From NCBI RefSeq assembly GCF_050971785.1, contig NZ_JBPCCU010000003.1, positions 930,001 to 994,000 on the forward strand: a stretch of 64,000 nucleotides of DNA, in the 5' to 3' direction. This document shows positions 1 to 8,064 of the stretch, in pieces. The notes below the pieces were generated by a model, which was given only the letters and a program-made list of their open reading frames with translations, made no database searches and was not told where the DNA came from. This DNA is from Actinomadura_E scrupuli (GTDB lineage: Bacteria > Actinomycetota > Actinomycetes > Streptosporangiales > Streptosporangiaceae). The position numbers and the translations under genes are program-made. The stretch's first letter is position 1, and each line of letters begins with the position of its first letter.

Positions 1-1
1 C

Positions 2-586
2 GTCGAGGCGGTGCCGGAGCGGGCCGGGCTGAAGCGCCAGGTGCTGTCGGCCATGGAGAGGCTGGAGCCCGGGCTGCTGGCGACCAACACCTCGGGCCTT
101 CCGGTGACCGGGCTGGCGGGCGCGCTCGACCGGCCCGGCCGCTTCCTCGGCCTGCACTTCTTCAATCCGGTGTGGTCGATGCCGCTGGTCGAGATCGTCG
201 TCGGGGAGCACACGGCCGCGGAGACCGTGGACGCCGCCCGCGCGCTGGTCGCCGCGTTCGGCAAGGAGTCCATCGTGGTGCGCGACGCCCCCGGCTTCGC
301 CACCAGCCGGCTCGGCGTCGCGATCGGGCTGGAGGCCATGCGCATGCTGGAGGAGGGCGTGGCCGAGGCCGCCGACATCGACAAGGCGATGGAGCTGGGC
401 TACCGCCATCCGATGGGCCCGCTGCGCCTCACCGACCTGGTGGGCCTGGACGTACGGCTGGACATCGCCCGGCACCTGGAGGGCTCGCTGGGGCCGCGGT
501 TCGCGCCGCCCGCCATCCTGGTCCGCCTGGTCGGCGAGGGCAGGCTCGGCAAGAAGACCGGGCACGGCTTCTACGAGTGGGAGTAG
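2..586 (+). CDS. 3-hydroxyacyl-CoA dehydrogenase, C-terminal part (cut by window edge)
   Basis: This is the NAD-dependent dehydrogenase that oxidises 3-hydroxyacyl-CoA (3-hydroxybutyryl-CoA type) to 3-ketoacyl-CoA. The frame is open to the left edge, so the N-terminal Rossmann glycine motif is missing. Visible are NTSGLPVT, GLHFFNPV (the catalytic-histidine region of the family), DAPGFATSRL at the start of the helical C-terminal domain, a GPLRLTDLVGLD segment, and the terminal GKKTGHGFYEW typical of HbdA/PaaH proteins. No neighbour is visible upstream. It probably works with the acyl-CoA ligase and MaoC hydratase 2.4 kb downstream in aryl- or acyl-CoA catabolism. That link is inference from proximity. 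Confidence 0.9.
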   Translation, partial: VEAVPERAGLKRQVLSAMERLEPGLLATNTSGLPVTGLAGALDRPGRFLGLHFFNPVWSMPLVEIVVGEHTAAETVDAARALVAAFGKESIVVRDAPGFATSRLGVAIGLEAMRMLEEGVAEAADIDKAMELGYRHPMGPLRLTDLVGLDVRLDIARHLEGSLGPRFAPPAILVRLVGEGRLGKKTGHGFYEWE

Positions 587-750
587 CCGGGCCGGGCCGC
601 GTGCCCCGGGCGCCGCAGGCCGGGGGCCGGGGGCCGAAATTCGGCGGGAAGTTGACCGAGGCCAGGGAAATGCCTAAGTTCTGGGACCTGTGCCCGGCAC
701 GCGGCGGGCTCGATGCCCTCGCGCCGGGACCCCCGGACGAAGGGAACCTC

Positions 751-1869
751 ATGCCCGCTCGAACAGTGCCGCCCTTCCGCGCCGACCATGTCGGCAGCCT
801 GCTGCGCCCCCCGGAGCTGCTGACCGCGCGCGACGACCACGCGCGGGGCCGCATCTCCGCCGCGGAGCTGCGCGAGGCCGAGGACACCGCGATCCGCGCG
901 GTGGTGGAGATGCAGCGGGAGGCCGGGCTGCGGTCCGCGACCGACGGTGAGTTCCGCCGGACCTCCTGGCACATGGACTTCATCTACCAGCTCGGCGGGA
1001 TCACCCCGGCCGACGAGAAGATCAAGGTGCAGTTCCACAACGAGTCCGGTGACCTGGACTTCACCACCGCCGCGCTGCGGGTGCACGACAAGGTACGGCT
1101 CGAGCACACGATCTTCGCCGACGATTTCCGCTTTCTGCAGGGCCTGACGACCACGGCGACGCCGAAGCTGACGATCCCGTCCCCGAACATGGTCCACTAC
1201 CGCGGCGGGCCGGCGTCGATCGACCCGAAGGTCTACCCCGACATCGAGGAGTTCTGGTCCGACCTGTCCTCCGCGTACGCGGAGCAGGTCCGCCGGATGG
1301 GGGAGCTGGGCTGCCGGTACCTCCAGTTCGACGACACCAGCCTGGCCTACCTCAACGACCCGGCCCAGCGAGCGATGATCGCTGAGCGCGGCGACGACCC
1401 CGACAACCTGCATCTGCGCTACATCCGCCAGATCAACGCCGCGCTCGCGCACAAGCCGGACGGCATGGCCGTCACCACGCACATGTGCCGCGGCAACTTC
1501 CGCTCGTCCTGGACCGCGGAGGGCGGGTACGACTTCGTCGCGGAGGCGCTGTTCGGCGAGCTGAACGTGGACGGCTTCTTCCTGGAGTTCGACGACGCGC
1601 GCTCGGGCGGGTTCGAGCCGCTGCGGTACGTCCCGGCGGGCAAGATGGTGGTGCTCGGCCTGGTGACCACCAAGCGCGGCGAGCTGGAGTCCAAGGACGA
1701 CCTCAAGCGCCGGGTGGACGAGGCCGCCAAGTTCGTGCCGCTGGAGCAGCTCTGCCTCTCGCCGCAGTGCGGCTTCTCCTCCACCGTCGAGGGCAACGTG
1801 CTCACGCACGAGGAGCAGGCGGCCAAGCTGCGCCTCATCACCGAGACGGCGCGGGAGATCTGGGGCTGA
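751..1869 (+). CDS. Cobalamin-independent methionine synthase C-domain-like protein (MetE-C/UROD superfamily)
   Basis: A 372-aa protein matching only the C-terminal catalytic half of MetE, as in the short 5-methyltetrahydropteroyltriglutamate-homocysteine methyltransferase-like proteins. The N-terminus RADHVGSLLRP, the CRYLQFDD stretch, TTHMCRGN and the terminal LSPQCGFSST (zinc-ligand cysteine region) are family hallmarks. These short homologues often act on substrates other than homocysteine, for example C1 or thiol transfer in catabolic clusters, so methionine synthesis is not assured. The ATG is preceded by an AAGGGA-type ribosome binding site. The gene starts 165 bp after the dehydrogenase and ends in a strong hairpin facing the convergent PaaX gene. 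Confidence 0.85.
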   Translation: MPARTVPPFRADHVGSLLRPPELLTARDDHARGRISAAELREAEDTAIRAVVEMQREAGLRSATDGEFRRTSWHMDFIYQLGGITPADEKIKVQFHNESGDLDFTTAALRVHDKVRLEHTIFADDFRFLQGLTTTATPKLTIPSPNMVHYRGGPASIDPKVYPDIEEFWSDLSSAYAEQVRRMGELGCRYLQFDDTSLAYLNDPAQRAMIAERGDDPDNLHLRYIRQINAALAHKPDGMAVTTHMCRGNFRSSWTAEGGYDFVAEALFGELNVDGFFLEFDDARSGGFEPLRYVPAGKMVVLGLVTTKRGELESKDDLKRRVDEAAKFVPLEQLCLSPQCGFSSTVEGNVLTHEEQAAKLRLITETAREIWG

Positions 1870-1876
1870 GCCCGGC

Positions 1877-1912
1877 CGGGGCCGCGCCGCGGCGCGGCGC
1901 GGCGCGGCCCCG
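1877..1912. terminator. Perfect 14-bp hairpin between convergent genes
   Basis: Arms at 1877-1890 (CGGGGCCGCGCCGC) and 1899-1912 are exact reverse complements with an 8-nt loop. It fills the 47-bp gap between the MetE-like gene and the convergent PaaX-type gene. There is no U-tract, which is normal for actinobacteria, so it is likely a bidirectional terminator. Confidence 0.7.
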
Positions 1913-1916
1913 TGGC

Positions 1917-2765
1917 TCACCCGGCGGGGACCGTCTCCAGCAGCCGCCCGGCGATCAGCCCGGCCGGCTTCTCCAGCCGGGCGTGCAGTTCCCGGACGAG
2001 CCGCTGGGCACGCGGCGCCGGCCAGTCCGCGGGCAGCAGGTGCAGGGGCAGCCGGGGGTCGCCGCGGATGATCTCCAGCCATTCGGCCATCAGCAGCAGC
2101 TTGCGGGCCAGCGGATCGGGCACCCCGGGCAGCGGATCGGGGCGGTCCCAGCGCCGCAGGTACGTCTCGTACCTGCCGGCGAGCCCGTCCAGGTCATAGG
2201 CGTCGCGGATCAGCGGGCCGAGGTCGGCGGGGTGGACGGGCTGGGCGGTGAAGACCTTGACGTAGCCCTCCAGGCCGAGCTCGCCGAGGATCCCGGTGAC
2301 GTCGACCCGGGACGGGGCGATCCACAGGCCGCTGTGCAGCATGCCGAAGCCGGCCCAGACGAGCCGGGACCTGAGGTCGTGCCGGGCCCGCTGCCAGGCC
2401 TCCGGCAGGGAGAAGCCGACCAGGGTCCAGGGCTCGCCGGACTCCGCGTTGACCGCGCCCGGCCCCCAGACCCGCGCCTCACCGTCCTTGAGGATCATCT
2501 CCGAGCGCGGCGTGAGCCCGAAGTACATGCGGCGACCCTGGCGCCGCCTGCACAGCAGCCCGCGGTTGACCATGCGCGTCAGGGTCGAGCGGGTGGCGTG
2601 CTCGGAGACGCCCACCCGGGCCATGACGTCGATGTAGCTGCCGGAGAACACGCACACGTCCTGGCCGAGCACGTAGTTGCCGAGGAAGGTGAACATCACC
2701 GTCTGCGGGCGCAGCGCCGCCGGTTGCGCCTCGGGATCGGCACCCGGCCGCTCTTCCCCGTCCAT
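1917..2765 (-). CDS. PaaX-family transcriptional regulator
   Basis: A 282-aa repressor of the PaaX family, which senses phenylacetyl-CoA or other aryl-CoA thioesters. The N-terminal winged helix contains FTFLGNYVLG..., VSEHATRSTLTRMVNRGLL and a Gly-Arg-Arg wing. The central PaaX domain has WTLVGFSLPE..R..RHDLRSRLVWAGFG and GLWIAP, and the C-terminal domain has YDLDGLAGRYETYLRRW. The ATG at 2765 follows GGAGGG. Longer starts at 2798 or 2960 are possible but less likely. It is divergent from the acyl-CoA ligase at 3005, and the shared interval carries a set of inverted repeats. The inducer is probably a CoA thioester made by that ligase (inference). Confidence 0.85.
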   Translation of the reverse strand: MDGEERPGADPEAQPAALRPQTVMFTFLGNYVLGQDVCVFSGSYIDVMARVGVSEHATRSTLTRMVNRGLLCRRRQGRRMYFGLTPRSEMILKDGEARVWGPGAVNAESGEPWTLVGFSLPEAWQRARHDLRSRLVWAGFGMLHSGLWIAPSRVDVTGILGELGLEGYVKVFTAQPVHPADLGPLIRDAYDLDGLAGRYETYLRRWDRPDPLPGVPDPLARKLLLMAEWLEIIRGDPRLPLHLLPADWPAPRAQRLVRELHARLEKPAGLIAGRLLETVPAG

Positions 2766-2825
2766 GCACCCTCCGTAGCGCCCGCCGAGGACCGTCATAC
2801 CCAGGTTTCCGGGAAGGCGCTCGAT

Positions 2826-2865
2826 ATTAGGCAGACTATTGACTGTCGTCGACAATACGCCTAAT
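2826..2865. promoter_or_regulatory. Candidate PaaX operator (clustered inverted repeats)
   Basis: Between the PaaX gene and the acyl-CoA ligase lie ATTAGGC at 2826-2832 and GCCTAAT at 2859-2865. Inside are TATTG/CAATA at 2837-2841 and 2853-2857 and the palindrome TGTCGTCGACA at 2844-2854. The segment is AT-rich against the local background. The centres of the repeats differ by a few bases, so which one is the real site is unclear. Confidence 0.5.
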
Positions 2866-3004
2866 TTCAGCTCACCGACGTCACCGGACCCGCCACCGGA
2901 ACGGAGGTCGGGTGGCTCACCGCCGAGCGAACGCGGCCCGGCCGCCGGCCCCCCGAGCACCCGGGCCGCGCCGGGCGGGAGCCGCCGGAAGGAGAGAGCA
3001 GCCC

Positions 3005-4540
3005 ATGCGCAACCAGGGCATCGGGTCGTGGCCGGCCCGCCGGGCCCGTCTCTCGCCCGGCCGGACCGCGGTGATCTTCCGGAAGGGCGGCCGGAGCTAC
3101 GCGGAGCTCGACGACCGGGTCAACCGGCTCGCCCGGGGCCTGCGCGCCCGGGGCCTGGCCCCCGGCGGCCGAGTCGCCTACCTCGGCCCCAACCACCCGG
3201 CGTTCCTCGAGACGCTGTTCGCCGCGGGCGCCGCCGGGGCGATCTTCGTACCGCTGAACTTCCGGCTGACCGGCCCGGAGCTGCGGTTCGTCCTCGACGA
3301 CTCCGGCGCGGAGGTGCTCATCTACGCGCCCGAGCACGCGGACGTGGTGGCGGCACTGCCCTGGGGCGGACGGCGGCTGATCGCGCTGGCCGACGACTAC
3401 GAGGACCTGCTGGCCGGGGCGGCACCGGACCCGCTGGACGAACCGGTGGAGCTCACCGACACCTGCATGATCATGTACACCTCGGGCACCACCGGCACGC
3501 CGAAGGGCGCGGTGCTCAGCCACGGCAACATCACGTGGAACTGCGTGAACGTCCTGCTCGACGTGGACCTCACCCGGGACGAGGTCACCCTGGTCAGCGC
3601 CCCGATGTTCCACGCCGCCGCGCTCAACATGACCTGCCTGCCGACGTTCCTCAAGGGGGCGACCGCGGTCGTCATGCCGTCCTTCAGCCCGGACGCCGCC
3701 TTCGACCTCATCGAGGAGCACCGGGTGACGTGGATGTTCGGGGTCCCCGCGATGTTCCAGGCGATGCTGCGGTCCCCCCGGTGGCCGGGGGCGGACCTGT
3801 CGTCGGTCCGCATCCTGGAGTGCGGCGGCGCGCCGGTGCCCGAGCCGCTGATCCGCGCCTACCAGGCCCGCGGCCTGACCTTCGTGCAGGGCTACGGCAT
3901 GACCGAGACCGCGCCCGGCGCGCTCTTCCTCGGCCCCGAGGCGGCGGACCGGATCGGCTCGGCGGGCAAGCCCTCGTTCTTCACCGACGTCCGGCTGGCC
4001 GGCCCGGACGGCACCGCCCCTCCCCCGGGCGTGCCCGGCGAGATCCAGATCCACGGCCCCAATGTGATGAAGGGCTACTGGAACCGGCCCGACGCCACCC
4101 GGGCGGCCTTCGCCGGGGACGGCTGGTTCCGCTCCGGCGACGCGGCCCTCGTCGACGACGAGGGGTTCTTCCGCATCCACGACCGCATCAAGGACCTGAT
4201 CATCTCCGGTGGCGAGAACATCTACCCCGCCGAGGTCGAGGCCGCCCTCTACGAGCACCCCGGGGTCGCCGAGTGCGCCGTGATCGGCGTGCCCGACGAG
4301 ACCTGGGGCGAGGTCGGCAAGGCCGTCGTGGTGCCCCGCCAGGACGTCGCGGTCGACGCGGCGGAGCTGCTCTCCTCGCTCCGGGGCCGGCTGGCCGGAT
4401 ACAAGATCCCCAAGACCGTCGAGTTCACCGCGGCGCTCCCCCGCAACGCCGCCGGGAAGGTGCTCAAGCAGCGCCTGCGCCACGGCGCCGATCCCGGCCC
4501 CCGCCCCGACCACCGTCCCGGCCCCCGCCCCGACCACTGA
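3005..4540 (+). CDS. Acyl-CoA synthetase (AMP-dependent, ANL superfamily)
   Basis: A 511-aa ligase that adenylates a carboxylic acid and transfers it to CoA. The P-loop-like A3 motif MYTSGTTGTPKG lies near residues 157-168, GYGMTET (A5) near 296, GDGWFRSGD (A7) near 372, the hinge HDRIKDLIISGGENIYPAEVE follows, and the catalytic lysine is in AAGKVLK near 484. It looks like a medium- or long-chain or aryl-acid CoA ligase; the substrate cannot be read from sequence. The start at 3005 has AAGGAGAG upstream. The C-terminus ends in a duplicated eight-residue tail, (D/R)PGPRPDH twice. The MaoC gene follows after 11 bp, so the two form an operon likely controlled by the divergent PaaX repressor. Confidence 0.9.
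   Translation: MRNQGIGSWPARRARLSPGRTAVIFRKGGRSYAELDDRVNRLARGLRARGLAPGGRVAYLGPNHPAFLETLFAAGAAGAIFVPLNFRLTGPELRFVLDDSGAEVLIYAPEHADVVAALPWGGRRLIALADDYEDLLAGAAPDPLDEPVELTDTCMIMYTSGTTGTPKGAVLSHGNITWNCVNVLLDVDLTRDEVTLVSAPMFHAAALNMTCLPTFLKGATAVVMPSFSPDAAFDLIEEHRVTWMFGVPAMFQAMLRSPRWPGADLSSVRILECGGAPVPEPLIRAYQARGLTFVQGYGMTETAPGALFLGPEAADRIGSAGKPSFFTDVRLAGPDGTAPPPGVPGEIQIHGPNVMKGYWNRPDATRAAFAGDGWFRSGDAALVDDEGFFRIHDRIKDLIISGGENIYPAEVEAALYEHPGVAECAVIGVPDETWGEVGKAVVVPRQDVAVDAAELLSSLRGRLAGYKIPKTVEFTAALPRNAAGKVLKQRLRHGADPGPRPDHRPGPRPDH
4492..4537 (+). repeat. 24-bp tandem duplication at the 3' end of the acyl-CoA ligase
   Basis: Two copies of a 22-nt identical core at 4492-4513 and 4516-4537, period 24, encode a repeated eight-residue Pro/Arg/Asp/His tail beyond the conserved ligase end. 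In-frame expansion explains it. No function is evident. Confidence 0.75.
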
Positions 4541-4551
4541 GGAGGAAGCTC

Positions 4552-5007
4552 GTGACCACCACCGTGACCGGGCTGGCGGAGATCAAGCCCCTCGCCGGGC
4601 GCGACCTCGGCTCCAGCTCCTGGCTGGAGGTCGGCCAGGAGCGCATCGACGCGTTCGCCGACGCCACCGGTGACCACCAGTGGATCCACGTCGACCCCGA
4701 CCGCGCCAAGGACGGGCCCTTCGGGGGCACCGTCGCGCACGGTCACCTGACCCTCTCGCTGCTGATCCCGCTGTGGAACGACGTCCTGGACGTCCAGGGC
4801 ATCGAGATGGCCGTCAGCCACGGTCTCAACCGGGTGCGCTTCCCCGCCCCGGTACCGTCGGGGTCGCGGATCAGGCTCGGCGCCACGCTCATGGAGGTCT
4901 CCGACGTCCCGGGCGGCGTGCAGGTCCTGGCCGACCTGGTCGTGCACTGCGACCGGGCCGACAGACCCGTCTGTGTCGCCGAGGCGGTGTACCGCTACTA
5001 CGGCTGA
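4552..5007 (+). CDS. MaoC-like (R)-hydratase / hotdog-fold dehydratase
   Basis: A 151-aa hotdog protein of the MaoC family, which hydrates enoyl-CoA substrates. The signature is DATGDHQWIHVDPDRA, with Asp and His as the catalytic pair, then PFGGTVAHGHLTLSL and LNRVRFPAPVPSGSRIR. The GTG start at 4552 follows GGAGGAAG by a few bases. It directly follows the acyl-CoA ligase and is probably co-transcribed. In a CoA-based degradative route it would act after dehydrogenation and before the 3-hydroxyacyl-CoA dehydrogenase at the left edge. An alternative is a simple thioesterase-like role, but the hydratase motif is intact. Confidence 0.88.
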   Translation: MTTTVTGLAEIKPLAGRDLGSSSWLEVGQERIDAFADATGDHQWIHVDPDRAKDGPFGGTVAHGHLTLSLLIPLWNDVLDVQGIEMAVSHGLNRVRFPAPVPSGSRIRLGATLMEVSDVPGGVQVLADLVVHCDRADRPVCVAEAVYRYYG

Positions 5008-5031
5008 GGCGGCATGGAAGAGGAGGTCCTG

Positions 5032-5814
5032 ATGGACGGCTGGGCGGCCCGCCCGTCGGTCACCGAGCGGGTGCTCGGGATCCTGGCCGCGTTCACGCCC
5101 GACAACCCGGCGATGAACCTGTCTGAGATCAGCCGGCGCACCGGCCTGCCCGTCGCCACCGCGCACCGCCTCACCGGCGAGCTGACCCGGTGGGGCGCGC
5201 TGGAACGCGACGCGCACGGGGTGTACCGGGTCGGCCTGCGGCTGTGGGAGGTGGCCGCGCTGGCGCCGCGCGGCCTCGGGCTGCGCGAGAGCGCGATGCC
5301 CTTCATGGGGGACCTGTACGAGGCGACCCGCCAGAACGTGCAGCTCGCCGTGCTCGACGGGCTGGACGTGGTCTTCCTGGAGCGGATCGCCGGCCGGGAC
5401 GCCGTCAACGTCCTCACCCGGGTCGGCGGGCGGTTCCCCGCGCACGCCACGGGCGTGGGCCTCGTCCTGCTGGCGCACGCCTCCCGCGAGGTGCAGGAGC
5501 GGGCGGTCGCCGGTCCGCTGCGGCGGTTCACCGACAAGACGATCACCGGGGGCGCGGAGCTGCGCCGTGCCCTCGCGGAGGTGCGCCGGACCGGCGTGGC
5601 CGTCAGCGACGGACAGGTGGAGCTCGTCGCGCTGTCCGTCGCCGCCCCCGTGCGCGGCCGGGACGACACGGTCGTGGCGGCCCTGTCGGTCGTCGTCCCC
5701 GCGCGGGGCCGGAATCCCCAGATGTACGTGCCGGCCGTGCGGGCGGCGGCGCGCGGGGTCTCGCGTGCCCTCGGCGCGCCGAGCACGCGGTGGCCGAGCG
5801 CCTCGTCCGGATGA
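5032..5814 (+). CDS. IclR-family transcriptional regulator
   Basis: A 260-aa regulator. The N-terminal winged helix-turn-helix reads VTERVLGILAAF...NLSEISRRTGLPVATAHRLTGEL, followed by a GAF-like effector domain with YEATRQNVQLAVLDG, FPAHATGVG and VALSVAAPVRG. The ATG at 5032 is chosen because AGGAGG sits five bases upstream; an in-frame ATG at 5014 lacks a comparable site. It lies in the same direction between the ligase/MaoC pair and the Rieske oxygenase operon, so it likely controls one or both. IclR proteins commonly sense aromatic acids, but the ligand here is unknown. Confidence 0.88.
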   Translation: MDGWAARPSVTERVLGILAAFTPDNPAMNLSEISRRTGLPVATAHRLTGELTRWGALERDAHGVYRVGLRLWEVAALAPRGLGLRESAMPFMGDLYEATRQNVQLAVLDGLDVVFLERIAGRDAVNVLTRVGGRFPAHATGVGLVLLAHASREVQERAVAGPLRRFTDKTITGGAELRRALAEVRRTGVAVSDGQVELVALSVAAPVRGRDDTVVAALSVVVPARGRNPQMYVPAVRAAARGVSRALGAPSTRWPSASSG

Positions 5815-5924
5815 TCCTTTCCGTTGGCCGGAAACCTCGCTGACGCCTCCGCGGCGGCCGCGCCATCCTCGGACGGCGGCCGTCCGGCCGCCCCACGGCA
5901 GCCAGTCACGAAGGATGAGCGCCC

Positions 5925-6959
5925 ATGAGCACCGGCCCCTTCCCCCGCGACCAGTGGTACGTCGCCGCCTACACCGGCGAGGTGGGTGAGGAACTGCTCG
6001 CCCGCACCATCTGCGGCGAGCCGATCGTGTTCTACCGGACCTCCGCCGGAACGGCCGTCGCACTCGCCGACCGGTGCGTGCACCGCCGCTTCCCGCTGTC
6101 GGAGAGCAACCGCGACGGCGACCGGATCGTCTGCGGCTACCACGGTTTCACCTACGACTCCACCGGCGCCTGCGTGGCCGTGCCCGGGCAGCAGCGGATC
6201 CCGCGCACCGCCCGGGTGCCCGCCTACCAGGTGGTCGAGCAGGACTCCCTGGTGTGGGTGTGGATCGGCGACGGCCCGCCCGCCGACCCGGCGTCGATCC
6301 CGCGCGCGCCGTGGCTGGACGCGCCCGGCTGGGTCAGCGTGCGCGGCATGGAGCCGCTCGCCGCCCGCCACGCCCTGCTCGCCGACAACCTGCTCGACCT
6401 CTCGCACGAGACGTACCTGCACGCCGGGTACATCGGCACGCCCGAGGTGGCCGCGACCCCGATCACCACGGAGGTCGACGAGGAGGCGGGCGTGGTGCAC
6501 GTCAGCCGCCGTATGAAGGACGTGGAGTGCCCGCCCTTCTACGCGAGGTCGACGGGCATCGAGGGACGCATCGACCGCTGGCAGGACATCGAGTACCACG
6601 CGCCGTGCCTGTACCTGCTGCACAGCCGGATCGCCCCCACGGGCGTCGAGCCGGGACCGGACGGGGACGACCGCGCGGCCTGCCACGCCGAGATCGTCTA
6701 CGCGCTCACCCCGGAGACCGCCACCACCACGCACGACTTCTGGATGGTCGCCCGCGACTTCGCCCTGGACGACGAGGAGGTCTCCCGGTTCCTGGCCGAC
6801 AGCAACCGCACCGTCGTGCTGCAGGACGTCACCGCGCTCAACATCCTGGAGCGGGTGATCGCCGCCGAGCCCGAGGGCTACCAGGAGCTCAGCATCAACA
6901 TCGACACCGGCGCGCTCGCCGCCCGCCGGATCCTGCGGCGGATGACCGAGCGGACATGA
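5925..6959 (+). CDS. Rieske non-haem iron oxygenase, VanA-like (vanillate O-demethylase alpha type)
   Basis: A 344-aa terminal oxygenase. The Rieske [2Fe-2S] ligands are C51-x-H53 (CVHRRFPL) and C70-x-x-H73 (CGYHGF). The mononuclear iron site has D158 and H161/H166 in NLLDLSHETYLH. Length and order match VanA/PobA-type aryl-ether demethylases and toluate-like hydroxylases. Electrons would come from the reductase at 7099. The stop overlaps the next start (ATGA), so translation is coupled. The substrate is unknown. O-demethylation of a methoxylated aromatic acid is the most common role of this family, and MetE-like C1 enzymes are sometimes found near such genes. Confidence 0.9.
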   Translation: MSTGPFPRDQWYVAAYTGEVGEELLARTICGEPIVFYRTSAGTAVALADRCVHRRFPLSESNRDGDRIVCGYHGFTYDSTGACVAVPGQQRIPRTARVPAYQVVEQDSLVWVWIGDGPPADPASIPRAPWLDAPGWVSVRGMEPLAARHALLADNLLDLSHETYLHAGYIGTPEVAATPITTEVDEEAGVVHVSRRMKDVECPPFYARSTGIEGRIDRWQDIEYHAPCLYLLHSRIAPTGVEPGPDGDDRAACHAEIVYALTPETATTTHDFWMVARDFALDDEEVSRFLADSNRTVVLQDVTALNILERVIAAEPEGYQELSINIDTGALAARRILRRMTERT

Positions 6960-7102
6960 GCCGCTACCGGGTCGTCTGGAGCCCCGGCAGCGATCTGCTG
7001 CTGGGGATCTGCCACTGCGGCGCCGAGCACACGGCCGAGGACCCCGCGGAGCTGTGGCGGTGGCTGCTGGCCCATCCCGAACACGACGGGAAGAGCCCGT
7101 GA
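6956..7102 (+). CDS. 48-aa protein coupled between the Rieske oxygenase and its reductase
   Basis: This short gene starts with an ATGA overlap on the oxygenase stop and ends with a GTGA overlap on the reductase start, so it is translationally locked between the two redox partners. The protein has a Cys-His-Cys cluster (GICHCGAEH, C19, H20, C21), then an acidic helix EDPAELWRWLLAHPEH. No family is recognised. The Cys/His group could bind a metal or the 2Fe-2S partner, and an assembly factor or small subunit of the oxygenase is plausible (inference). Codon use matches its neighbours, which supports a real gene. Confidence 0.75.
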   Translation: MSRYRVVWSPGSDLLLGICHCGAEHTAEDPAELWRWLLAHPEHDGKSP

Positions 7103-8052
7103 CCTCGCCGGACGCCGAGACCACCGTGGTGGTGGCGGCCAGGGACACCCTCGCCGACGGGGTGGCGGGCCTGACCCTGCGCGACCCCGGCGGAGGCCCG
7201 CTGCCGGCCTGGGAACCAGGCGCGCACCTCGACCTGCTGCTGGAGTCCGGGCTGGAACGGCAGTACTCGCTGTGCGGTGATCCGGCCGACCGGCACGCGT
7301 GGCGGGTGGCGGTGCTCCTGGAGCCCGGCGGCCGGGGCGGCTCCGCCCGGGTGCACGGCCTGCGGCCCGGCGCCCTCCTGACCGCCCGCGGCCCGCGCAA
7401 CCACTTCCCGCTGGTGCCCGCCGCGCGCTACCAGTTCATCGCGGGCGGCATCGGCATCACCCCGATCCTGCCGATGGTGGCGGCGGCCCGCGCCGCGGGC
7501 GCGGATTGGCACCTGCTGTACGGCGGGCGCCACCGCCGGTCGATGGCCTTCCTCGGCGAGCTCGCCGCACTGGGCGACCGGGTCGCCGTCCGCCCGCAGG
7601 ACGAGACGGGACTCCTCGACCTCGACGGGCCGCTCGGCGAGCCCCGGGACGGCACCGCGGTGTACTGCTGCGGCCCGGAGCCGCTGCTGGCCGCCGTGGA
7701 GGAGCGCTGCGCCGGGTGGCCGCCCGGGGCACTGCACCTGGAGCGCTTCGCGCCCAGGCCGCCCGAGGCCGGCCGCGAGACCGGCCAGGGTTTCGAGGTC
7801 GTGCTCGCCCGCAGCGGGCTGACCGTCACCGTCGCCCCGGGCACCTCGGTGCTGCGGGCCGTCGAGGAGGCGGGCGTCGCCGTGCTGTCCTCGTGCCGTG
7901 AGGGGACCTGCGGCACCTGCGAGACCACCGTCCTGGAAGGCGTGCCGGAGCACCGCGACTCCGTCCTCACCGGCGAGGAGCGCGACACCCGTGAGTTCAT
8001 GATGATCTGTGTCTCCCGCGCCCGCGGCCCACGCCTCGTCCTCGATCTCTAG
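7099..8052 (+). CDS. PDR/VanB-type oxidoreductase (FMN, NAD(P)H, plant-type 2Fe-2S)
   Basis: A 317-aa reductase that passes electrons from NAD(P)H to the Rieske oxygenase. The FMN-binding barrel contains ERQYSLCGDPADR. The nucleotide domain has FIAGGIGITPILPMV and YCCGPEPLL. The C-terminal ferredoxin domain has SSCREGTCGTCE with a distal cysteine in MMICVSR, giving the C-x4-C-x2-C...C pattern. The order FMN-NAD-2Fe2S is that of phthalate dioxygenase reductase and VanB. The GTG start at 7099 overlaps the 48-aa gene by four bases. The alpha/beta hydrolase follows 12 bp downstream. Confidence 0.9.
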   Translation: MTSPDAETTVVVAARDTLADGVAGLTLRDPGGGPLPAWEPGAHLDLLLESGLERQYSLCGDPADRHAWRVAVLLEPGGRGGSARVHGLRPGALLTARGPRNHFPLVPAARYQFIAGGIGITPILPMVAAARAAGADWHLLYGGRHRRSMAFLGELAALGDRVAVRPQDETGLLDLDGPLGEPRDGTAVYCCGPEPLLAAVEERCAGWPPGALHLERFAPRPPEAGRETGQGFEVVLARSGLTVTVAPGTSVLRAVEEAGVAVLSSCREGTCGTCETTVLEGVPEHRDSVLTGEERDTREFMMICVSRARGPRLVLDL

Positions 8053-8064
8053 GAGACCGCCCGG

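Noticed and set aside
571..2082. Long open frame on the strand opposite the MetE-like gene
   Set aside because: Its translation is Arg/Ala/Gly/Pro-rich with no family motifs, as expected for an antisense frame in very GC-rich DNA; the plus-strand gene shows clear MetE-C motifs.
2867..4537. 556-codon minus-strand frame opposite the acyl-CoA ligase
   Set aside because: It is a frame shadow; the ligase on the plus strand carries all ANL motifs.
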